Assembly: GCA_021775195.1 (NCBI GenBank) | Contig: JAJFIG010000003.1 | Span: 1 to 7,110, forward strand | Source: Rhodospirillales bacterium | Lineage (GTDB): Bacteria; Pseudomonadota; Alphaproteobacteria; Rhodospirillales; 2-02-FULL-58-16 | DNA length: 7,110 nt | Reading direction: 5' to 3' | Shown here: positions 1 through 5,980 of the stretch, piece after piece | Layout: the number at the start of each line of letters is the position of its first letter | Position numbering within the stretch: position 1 is the stretch's first letter | Notes under the pieces: model-generated | What the model saw: only the letters and a program-made list of their open reading frames with translations | The model's database searches: none | What the model was told of the DNA's origin: nothing | Made by a program: the position numbers and the translations under genes

Positions 1-1359
1 CCCAAGCAGTTATTACCACTCAACTCGGACCTCAGCATGCTCCAGGAAACTGTGCAGCGGGTCACGGGGACAGGGTTTGCGCCTCCCTTGATCATCTGTA
101 ACGAGGCGCACCGCTTCGTCATTGCCGAGCAACTGCGCGCGTTGGACGTCGAGCCGGATAAGATCATTCTCGAGCCGGAAGGGCGCAATACCGCCCCGGC
201 GGCGGCTGTCGCAGCCCTCCTGCTGGCGCGGCAGGACCCCGAGGCGGTCATGTTGCTGCTGCCCTCGGATCACCTGATAGAGGATGTGGCCGGTTTCCAT
301 GCCGCGGTGGAGCTTGCAGGTGCCGCGGCTGACAAGGGAGACTTGGCGACATTCGGCATCCCCCCGGTCCGGCCGGAAACCGGCTATGGGTATATTCAGC
401 GCGGCGAACCCCATGGGAAGGGATGCTTCAGGGTCGCACGGTTCGTCGAGAAGCCGGATGCTGAGACGGCGCGAGGGTATCTGAGTGATGGGGGTTATGA
501 TTGGAACAGCGGCATGTTCCTGTTCCCGGTTCGAAGTTACCTGGACGAACTCGAGCGCTTGAAACCGGACGTCCTGAAGGCGTGCCGGCCGTCCGTCGCC
601 GAGGCGATCCAGGACCTGGATTTTCTGCGTCTCGACCGGGAAGCCTTCGTCAAGGCGGAATCCGTTTCCGTGGATTACGCGGTCATGGAGCACACCGACA
701 AGGCGGTCGTCGTGCCGGTGGAGATGGGCTGGAACGATGTCGGAGCGTGGTCGGCCTTATGGGATCTGGGAGAGAAGGACGAACACGGGAACGTGGTGTC
801 GGGCGACGTCATCATCCATGGAACAACGGGGTCCTATATCCGCAGCGAGAACAAACTGGTTGCTGCCGTCGGATTGGACAACACGATCATCGTCACGACC
901 GACGATGCCGTGCTGGTGATCCACAAAGACCATGCCCAGGACGTCAAGGTGATCGTCGATAAGCTGGAGAATGTCGGACGAACAGAACACAAGGTGCATT
1001 CCCGGGTCTACCGACCCTGGGGGTATTATCAGCTTATCGATGCCGGCGACCGCTTCCAGGTCAAGCAGATCGGCGTCAAACCGGGAAGCAAGCTGAGCCT
1101 CCAGATGCACCATCACCGGGCCGAACACTGGGTCATCGTCAGCGGCACCGCCAACATCACCCGCGGGGACGAGACCTTCGTTCTGCATGAAAACCAGTCA
1201 ACCTACATTCCCATTGGTATGAAACATTCCCTCGAAAATCCGGGAAAAGTCCCCTTGCGCCTGATCGAGGTTCAGTCGGGAGCCTATCTGGGCGAGGACG
1301 ATATCGTACGGTTCGAGGACCGCTACGGACGTGTTCCGGGGGTGACTGAGAGGGAATAA
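1..1359 (+). CDS. manC: Mannose-1-phosphate guanylyltransferase / mannose-6-phosphate isomerase (5' end missing)
   Basis: This is a bifunctional cytoplasmic enzyme that makes GDP-mannose for polysaccharide synthesis. The reading frame is open from base 1 and begins with PKQLLPL, the motif that follows the missing N-terminal nucleotide-binding signature (GGxGTRLWPLSR). About 20 residues therefore lie outside the window, and the ATG at 37 is internal. In the 452 visible residues, the nucleotidyltransferase domain spans about 1-270, with NTAPA (63-67), LPSDH, the FVEKP sugar-phosphate motif (148-152), WNSGMF and GWNDVG. The C-terminal type II phosphomannose isomerase cupin starts near residue 335 (YRPWG). 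It carries the likely metal ligands in QMHHHRAEHW (368-377) and in GMKHS (His409). Length and domain order are normal for the ManC/AlgA/CpsB family. It stops at TAA 1357-1359. Other polysaccharide genes may lie upstream, outside the window. Confidence 0.96.
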   Translation, partial: PKQLLPLNSDLSMLQETVQRVTGTGFAPPLIICNEAHRFVIAEQLRALDVEPDKIILEPEGRNTAPAAAVAALLLARQDPEAVMLLLPSDHLIEDVAGFHAAVELAGAAADKGDLATFGIPPVRPETGYGYIQRGEPHGKGCFRVARFVEKPDAETARGYLSDGGYDWNSGMFLFPVRSYLDELERLKPDVLKACRPSVAEAIQDLDFLRLDREAFVKAESVSVDYAVMEHTDKAVVVPVEMGWNDVGAWSALWDLGEKDEHGNVVSGDVIIHGTTGSYIRSENKLVAAVGLDNTIIVTTDDAVLVIHKDHAQDVKVIVDKLENVGRTEHKVHSRVYRPWGYYQLIDAGDRFQVKQIGVKPGSKLSLQMHHHRAEHWVIVSGTANITRGDETFVLHENQSTYIPIGMKHSLENPGKVPLRLIEVQSGAYLGEDDIVRFEDRYGRVPGVTERE

Positions 1360-1387
1360 CCACCGGCGTATTCCCGCCAGTTAGCTC

Positions 1388-1416
1388 TTGAAAGGCGGCT
1401 GTTGTAACAGTATTTG
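1388..1416 (+). promoter_or_regulatory. Possible weak promoter for the small gene at 1470
   Basis: TTGAAA (1388-1393) is followed after 17 bases by TATTTG (1411-1416). The -35 is good but the -10 matches the consensus poorly. The spacer holds a small dyad, CTGTT-GT-AACAG (1399-1410). The 110-base gap between manC and the small gene has no hairpin followed by a T-run, so read-through from manC is equally possible. Confidence 0.2.
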
Positions 1417-1469
1417 AGCTCCTGACTTGGTTCAGTGGAATATTTCCGGGCGGTTAGACTGAGGGTCTT

Positions 1470-1706
1470 GTGAAGATGAACTCGAAGGCACAAAAAAAAG
1501 GGAAGCGCCCACCATGGCGCCAGCCGGACGGGTCGCTGGTGTCCTGTGTGGAAAAGATAAAGGTGCTCGAGGAGAACCTGGAGGAAATCCAGGATATGTG
1601 CCAGGAAGCCCTCGAAGACGCCCTGGTCATGGGGTGTGATTCGGAGCAGTTTCGCTCCGTGCTTCACGACATCGTCGAATCGCTGGAAAACAACATTAAG
1701 GATTAG
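1470..1706 (+). CDS. Small conserved-looking hypothetical protein, charge-segregated and helical
   Basis: This gene encodes a 78-residue protein from GTG at 1470, or 76 residues from ATG at 1476. GAGGG at 1461-1465 lies four bases before the GTG and ten before the ATG, so the start is unresolved. The N-terminus is strongly basic (KAQKKGKR), then comes PPWRQPDGS, and the rest is acidic and probably two amphipathic helices (residues about 25-53 and 58-74). Cysteines are at 26, 44 and 56 counted from the GTG. There is no signal peptide or membrane segment. The PPWRQPDGS...SCVEK...ENLEEI pattern resembles short uncharacterised proteins I recall from Rhodospirillales, but I cannot name a family or function. 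The good ribosome binding site, protein-like composition and snug fit before the convergent protease gene support it as a real gene. Its TAG overlaps the protease's stop. Confidence 0.75.
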   Translation: MKMNSKAQKKGKRPPWRQPDGSLVSCVEKIKVLEENLEEIQDMCQEALEDALVMGCDSEQFRSVLHDIVESLENNIKD

Positions 1707-2671
1707 GGTTTCAGGGTTAGCGTGACCGTTCGTTTTTCGGTTCCCCGAATGACGGTAACCTCGAATTCCTGTCCGGTGCGGTGCAGATAAATCGCCGCCG
1801 AGACATCGCTGGCCTTGGTGATGCGGCGGCCATCCACGTCCGTAACAATGTCACCCGTTTTCAGGCCGGCGGTGGCGGCGGCGCCTCCGGATGTAACCCG
1901 GGTTATGCGGGCACCGACCAGCGTTGCCCGGTCCTCCACCGATAGATCCTGGACCAACAGGCCTGATTTGCCGCGAACGACCCTGCCGTGATCCCTGAGG
2001 TCCATAACAACCCGCAGGACCAGAGGCATGGAGGCGGCGAAATTGATACCGATGTCGGCATCGCTTCGTTTCGTGAAGATGGCGGAAACGAGCCCTATCA
2101 GACGACCGTCGGCGTCAATGAGGGCGCCGCCGGAGCCACCGGGATTGACGACGGCGTCGGTCTGGATGAAGTCCTCGATGGGATTGAACCCGGTTCCCGA
2201 ACGGTGGATGGCGGAGACGACGCCGCAGGTTACCGAAAGATCGAGCCCGAACTGGTTGCCGACAGTGCAGACGGGTTCCGCCAGGGACGGCTCCGGTCCG
2301 AATTCCAGGACCGGCAGCTCCATCGCCACCCGGATGAGCGCAATGTCGGTGAAACGGTCTCGGCCGACGATTTCAGCCGGTAATATGCGGCCGTCCGACA
2401 ACCGGACCTTGGCTTTCGCGGCCCGGCCGAGCACATGATCATTGGTGGCCAGGTAGCCGCCGGAAAGTACTGCAACGGCGGTTGCTTCCGGTTCCTCGAG
2501 ACGGCCGTCCGTCGTCGAGCCCGGTGTCCCGCGCTCGGGCCACTCGGGCAGGACGCTGACCACCGAACGAAGCACCTCGGGGGAAAAGGCATGGGTCGTT
2601 CCGGTCCAGAAACCGAACACGATGACCAGGGCGGGAACACCCCGGGTCACGAAACCTTGGATCAAACCCAT
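1703..2671 (-). CDS. HtrA/DegS-like trypsin-type serine protease with one PDZ domain
   Basis: This is probably an envelope quality-control or signalling protease of 322 residues. Residues 11-29 form a hydrophobic segment ending THA-FS, consistent with a signal peptide or a DegS-like anchor. The S1C protease domain (about 60-225) has a recognisable triad: His79 in TNDHV, Asp109 in RFTDIAL, and Ser180 in NPGGSGGAL with the preceding QTDAVV. A single PDZ domain (about 250-322) contains GARITRV and AGLKTGDIV. Single-PDZ architecture is closer to DegS than to DegP/DegQ, which have two. Two details are unusual: the GSG motif normally before the His strand reads AVAVLSGG, and NPGNSGG is NPGGSGG. The ATG at 2671 was chosen because the hydrophobic segment follows it directly. 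Upstream in-frame codons lack a good start and read through the intergenic region. A weak AAAGG lies about 12 bases before the ATG. Which stress pathway it serves is unknown. Confidence 0.9.
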   Translation of the reverse strand: MGLIQGFVTRGVPALVIVFGFWTGTTHAFSPEVLRSVVSVLPEWPERGTPGSTTDGRLEEPEATAVAVLSGGYLATNDHVLGRAAKAKVRLSDGRILPAEIVGRDRFTDIALIRVAMELPVLEFGPEPSLAEPVCTVGNQFGLDLSVTCGVVSAIHRSGTGFNPIEDFIQTDAVVNPGGSGGALIDADGRLIGLVSAIFTKRSDADIGINFAASMPLVLRVVMDLRDHGRVVRGKSGLLVQDLSVEDRATLVGARITRVTSGGAAATAGLKTGDIVTDVDGRRITKASDVSAAIYLHRTGQEFEVTVIRGTEKRTVTLTLKP

Positions 2672-2761
2672 AATCCGGTGGCACCTTTCGCCTGTGGAGA
2701 CCAACCCTAGACTAAGACGGGGAGGGGGTTGACGCAAAATTCGCGTGCATCCCGGCGGTAC

Positions 2762-2773
2762 GGCATATATGCC
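2762..2773. repeat. Perfect 12-bp palindrome in the divergent intergenic region
   Basis: GGCATATATGCC reads the same on both strands and ends six bases before the ATG at 2780. It sits in the only divergent promoter region of the window (2672-2779, 108 bases). Its AT core stands out in a GC-rich setting. It could be an operator or overlap a -10 element. No convincing -35/-10 pair for either gene was found, so the role is an inference. Confidence 0.35.
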
Positions 2774-2779
2774 TGGGCA

Positions 2780-3259
2780 ATGAAATTCCTGCGCACCATT
2801 CGCCTGGACCCGTCCGATACCAACGTGTTCCCGCGCGCGGCGGAGCCCGGCGAATGGGCGGTACCCGGTACTTTCGAATTCGCCGATGTCCCGCCGGAAA
2901 CCATGTCCCGAAAGGAGCAACTGGCTTTCAAGAACGGCTGGTTGGGTACGGACTCATTCGGCCGGTCGACGTTCGTCCAGGTCGTGGACATCAGCGACCG
3001 GCAGTTCGAGGACGTAGTCCAGTGCCTGGCGGCCCATTTCGTCGACGCCTACGGGGCGCCGGACCTGCCGGCTGCCCTGGGTCCGGCGCGGGAAGAGGCA
3101 ACCTATGCCGCCGAGCTTGCCCAGCACCAGGGCCTGACCCTGTTGGCCATGGAGCGCGACTTCACCGATCAGGGTGTCAGCGAACGGGTAAGCGTGGTGA
3201 CGCCAAAGGATGACGGCCTCCACGCCAGGATCTGGGAAATCGTCGAGGACGAGGACTAG
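2780..3259 (+). CDS. Uncharacterised 159-residue protein, possibly DUF6505 family
   Basis: This gene encodes an acidic soluble protein without a signal peptide or transmembrane segment. It opens with MKFLRTIRLDPSDTNVF and AAEPGEWAVPGTF. I recall an alphaproteobacterial family of unknown function (DUF6505) opening in this way, but that assignment is from memory. Residues 45-70 (RKEQLAFKNGWLGTDSFGRS) suggest a compact mixed fold. Residues 72-92 and 100-118 look helical, followed by an LTLLAMERDF segment. There is one cysteine (82). The ATG at 2780 was preferred because it begins at the conserved-looking MKFLRTIRLD. A TTG at 2729 would add 17 low-complexity basic residues, although it sits directly after a purine-rich GGAGGGGG. 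The ATG itself has no clear Shine-Dalgarno, so it might be leaderless. Its TAG (3257-3259) overlaps the stop of the convergent ATP-grasp gene. Confidence 0.8.
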   Translation: MKFLRTIRLDPSDTNVFPRAAEPGEWAVPGTFEFADVPPETMSRKEQLAFKNGWLGTDSFGRSTFVQVVDISDRQFEDVVQCLAAHFVDAYGAPDLPAALGPAREEATYAAELAQHQGLTLLAMERDFTDQGVSERVSVVTPKDDGLHARIWEIVEDED

Positions 3260-4506
3260 GGCTCTATATTGAAGAAAAGGTGTCCGTGGGCCTGGCGCAG
3301 GATCGCCTCGACGGTGCCGGGGTCATCGCCCTTGGCGAACATGAACCCCAGATACCTGTACCCGTCGGGTGGCGGGACCACCTCCTGGCCGACGGGGATG
3401 CTGATAGTCACGTCCTCGATGCCGGGGACCGCGCGGGCCTCGTCCAAACCGTCGACGCCCCGGAGGGTACCTGTCCGCGGAATGGGGATCATCATCACGC
3501 CAGCCGCCCGTTTTTCCCGTTCACGGGATTCGATGGGAAGCCCCAGGGCGTGCCGAAGAATGAGGTCCTCCAGGGTGATGCCGACACCGAAGCTCAGAAC
3601 CCGCGCGCAGAGGCCACCGATGGAACGCGCCGCGACCTCGATCATCCACACGCCCCGGTCGTTAACGCGCAGTTCGGCGTGGACCGGTCCGTCGCGGAGG
3701 CCAAGCGCGGCAACCGCTTCGGCCGTGGCGGCAGTGGCCGCGTCCTGAGCGGCATCGGCAAGGCGTGACGGCGTGGTGTAGATGGTTTCCTCGAAATAGG
3801 GTCCTTCCATCGGGTCCGGCTTGTCGAATAGGGCGAGAACGCTCAGGTTTCCGCCCTGCACAAGGCCCTCCAGGGCCACTTCCCGGCCGGGGATATAATC
3901 CTCGACCAGAATGTGTTCGGTGTCGGTCCTGTCGGCGGTGACGTCCGGCCGGTCCAGAATTCCAGCGATTCGGTGAAACGCGGCAACGAAGGCTTGCGGA
4001 TCGTCGGCGCGGATTACTCCGCGGCCAGCCGACAACCCCAGGGGCTTGAGGACGCAAGGGTAGGTCGCGTTTTCGGCGGCGGCAGCGGGATCGTCCTGGC
4101 GGGCGATCAAGCTGAACCGGGGGGAGAGCAGGCCGGTGTTGGCCAGCCGTGTCCGAAAACGGAACTTGTTCCGCGTTGCCTGGACAGCCTCGGGCGGGTT
4201 ATGGGGCAGTCCCAGGGCAAGGGACGCCTGGGCGGCAAGGACGGTCGTCTCGTCATCGGTGGCAAGAATCGCCGTCAACGGATATTGCCGGTGATACTCG
4301 ATGATCCGTTGAACGGCGTTGTCGGAATGGCCGAGGTCGATGGAAACCGTCGCGCTCTCGGCGAATATGTCCAGGACCTGGCGTTCATCGGACCCAACGA
4401 CCACGTCGACGCCAAGGTGCTGCGCCGCCTCTAGGAAGTCGCCGATACGGTAGGAAGTCGTTGGAACCAGAAGGAGAAGCCGTCCCGGATGGTCACGATC
4501 GCCCAT
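3256..4506 (-). CDS. ATP-grasp ligase with L-amino-acid-ligase-like C-terminal domain
   Basis: This is a 416-residue ATP-dependent carboxylate-amine (or thiol) ligase. An N-terminal Rossmann-like pre-ATP-grasp region (about 8-105, starting RLLLLVPTTSYR) is followed by the ATP-grasp fold. Visible ATP-binding features are Lys114 (NKFRFR), Lys154 (CVLKPLG), the loop LSAGRG (158-163) and Glu202 in VEDYIPGRE. Likely Mg ligands are Glu278 (HAELR) and Glu290 in MIEVAARSIGG, with Arg294. The C-terminus (about 335-416, GYRYLGFMFAKGDDP) resembles the LAL_C2 domain of dipeptide ligases of the BacD type. The start ATG at 4506 lies 16 bases after the radical SAM stop, with a weak CGGA ahead of it, so translational coupling is likely. 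In-frame sequence further upstream overlaps the radical SAM gene and is not protein-like. The substrate is unknown; the context suggests it acts on a precursor or product of the radical SAM enzyme. Confidence 0.88.
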   Translation of the reverse strand: MGDRDHPGRLLLLVPTTSYRIGDFLEAAQHLGVDVVVGSDERQVLDIFAESATVSIDLGHSDNAVQRIIEYHRQYPLTAILATDDETTVLAAQASLALGLPHNPPEAVQATRNKFRFRTRLANTGLLSPRFSLIARQDDPAAAAENATYPCVLKPLGLSAGRGVIRADDPQAFVAAFHRIAGILDRPDVTADRTDTEHILVEDYIPGREVALEGLVQGGNLSVLALFDKPDPMEGPYFEETIYTTPSRLADAAQDAATAATAEAVAALGLRDGPVHAELRVNDRGVWMIEVAARSIGGLCARVLSFGVGITLEDLILRHALGLPIESREREKRAAGVMMIPIPRTGTLRGVDGLDEARAVPGIEDVTISIPVGQEVVPPPDGYRYLGFMFAKGDDPGTVEAILRQAHGHLFFNIEP

Positions 4507-4522
4507 GGGATTCCGTGATTGT

Positions 4523-5923
4523 TTATACCTTGGCCAATTGTTCTGATGTCGGCTCGGCGCAGCAATACCATGGTTCGCTGAGTTGCGGGATCTGAATTGC
4601 CGTTGCGGGTCCCGCAACGATGGCCAGGTCTTCGGGAGTGGCACCACAGGCCTCATGGGCGGCGTGCCAGAGGCATTCGAACATGTCGCGCCGCCCCGCG
4701 GCATCGGCCCGCTCGACAATACCGGCCACGGTCTCCTGCAACCGGTCGACCCGGGGATCGGCATGGGTCCAGGAAAAACTCAACGCCGTTGGGTCGAAGT
4801 CGCCGAGGACGGTGCTCATTTCCGGCAACTCGAGCATGCGTGATCCCTTGGGCACCAGAAGCCGGATCACAAGTTGAACCGGTGCCACATAGGGTATCAG
4901 GTCAAGGCGCGCCAGCAGGCGGAGCAGGTCCAGGTAGCCCTCGGGTGACGCCCAGGGCGTGAACGGAATGAAGGTCGGCGACAGTGTCAGTCCCGCCTCC
5001 CGGGCAAGCCCGACGGCCCGGATGAAGTCCTCCCGGGTGTGCCCCTTGTCGAGGAGCCGGAGAACGCCGTCGTCGATGGATTCGACCGCCGTGGTGACGA
5101 ACAGGCATCCGGTTTCGGCAAGGACCGGCAAATGCCGGGCGTGTTTGAGCAGGTGTTCCACCTTGATGGTTACGTCATAGGTCAGGTCCGGGAACTCATC
5201 ATGAAGGGCGCGCACGACGCGGACCCCGTGGCCGGCGCCGTTGAAGAAATCGGGATCGCCGAAAGTGATGTGCTCGGCGCCCGCCGCCACCTGCTGGCGC
5301 ACGTCCTCCAGAACCACATCCGCCTGGACGACCCGAAATTGTCCGTCGTAGACGGGGACCACCGGGCAATGCCGGCACAGGTGCTTGCAGCCGCGGCTGG
5401 CTTCGGTATAGCCGACGGTTTGGCGCTGGCCATCGGGAGCCGTCAGGTAGGCGTAACCGGAAAGGGGCGGCAGGCCACACCGGTCGGGTACCCGGAACCG
5501 CTGCTTGGCCCTGGAGATGAGCGGCTCGCTCTGGGCCGGGGCAGGGGACGTTCCGTTGGAAGAAAGCCGTGTATAGAGACTCAGAAGCCCGCTTTCGAAT
5601 TCGCCGCCAAGGACCGTCCCGGCGCCAAGACTACGCAGGAACTCCTCGTTAAGGGGCGCGTAGAGGCCGTAGAAGCATAGATGGGCCTGGGGGTTGAGAG
5701 CTTTCAGGCGCGGAACGACCGCGCAGGCCAGCCGGGTCGCCGTGTGCATGGGCAGATAGAGGGCAATTAGGTCGGCGGAGCGGATTGTCCGCTCATCGAT
5801 GTTCTCGACGGCAAGGTCCTGACAGGTTACCGACGCGCCGGCCTGGCGCAGCCATGCCGCCGGAGACGCCAAGCCGAAGGGCTGATGGCCCAGGTCATAG
5901 GTGGAAAGGAGGACAACCTCCAT
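4523..5923 (-). CDS. CCAEP-tail radical SAM protein
   Basis: This is a 466-residue radical SAM enzyme. The N-terminal part (about 1-125, opening MEVVLLSTYDLGHQPFGLAS) looks like the Rossmann-type, B12-binding-like domain that precedes many radical SAM cores. No cobalamin-binding DxHxxG was seen. The core begins with YTEASRGC and holds the 4Fe-4S motif CxxxCxxC at Cys179, Cys183 and Cys186. ITFGDPDFFNG (219-229) and VTTAVES (276-282) follow as later strands of the barrel. The C-terminus reads SEPWYCCAEPTSEQLAKV, with Cys454-Cys455-Ala-Glu-Pro. This matches the family I recall as CUAEP/CCAEP-tail radical SAM (seleno)proteins; here both positions are ordinary TGC cysteine codons. Start ATG 5923 was chosen because MEVVLLSTYD opens the first beta strand; an in-frame GTG at 5938 would add five residues. 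Neither has a good Shine-Dalgarno. The reaction catalysed is unknown. Confidence 0.9.
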   Translation of the reverse strand: MEVVLLSTYDLGHQPFGLASPAAWLRQAGASVTCQDLAVENIDERTIRSADLIALYLPMHTATRLACAVVPRLKALNPQAHLCFYGLYAPLNEEFLRSLGAGTVLGGEFESGLLSLYTRLSSNGTSPAPAQSEPLISRAKQRFRVPDRCGLPPLSGYAYLTAPDGQRQTVGYTEASRGCKHLCRHCPVVPVYDGQFRVVQADVVLEDVRQQVAAGAEHITFGDPDFFNGAGHGVRVVRALHDEFPDLTYDVTIKVEHLLKHARHLPVLAETGCLFVTTAVESIDDGVLRLLDKGHTREDFIRAVGLAREAGLTLSPTFIPFTPWASPEGYLDLLRLLARLDLIPYVAPVQLVIRLLVPKGSRMLELPEMSTVLGDFDPTALSFSWTHADPRVDRLQETVAGIVERADAAGRRDMFECLWHAAHEACGATPEDLAIVAGPATAIQIPQLSEPWYCCAEPTSEQLAKV

Positions 5924-5980
5924 CGGCGATCGATCCACTGTTGTGGCTAGAGCATTATCCGACAGAGGCCTGATAAGGGT

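Noticed and set aside
757..1188. Minus-strand open frame inside manC
   Set aside because: It is the shadow of a well-conserved enzyme, with no plausible protein features or ribosome binding site.
1360..1469. Intrinsic terminator after manC
   Set aside because: Small dyads (GGCG/CGCC; CTGTT/AACAG; AGCTC/GAGCT) are present, but none is followed by a T-run.
2672..2920. N-terminal extension of the protease frame
   Set aside because: It runs through the intergenic region and into the divergent gene, and it would bury the signal peptide.
4523..4580. Selenocysteine in the radical SAM tail
   Set aside because: Both positions are TGC and the frame ends at TAA, so there is no TGA to recode in this gene.
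4507..4764. N-terminal extension of the ATP-grasp frame
   Set aside because: The 86 extra residues overlap the radical SAM coding region in another frame and are low-complexity. The fold starts at ATG 4506.
5954..5959. GATAAT on the minus strand as a promoter for the radical SAM gene
   Set aside because: No -35 better than three of six matches is found at 16-19 bases, so it was not listed as a feature.
5924..5980. Precursor peptide gene beside the radical SAM enzyme
   Set aside because: The 57-base gap is too short, and no small frame with a ribosome binding site was found on either strand near 3256 or 5980.
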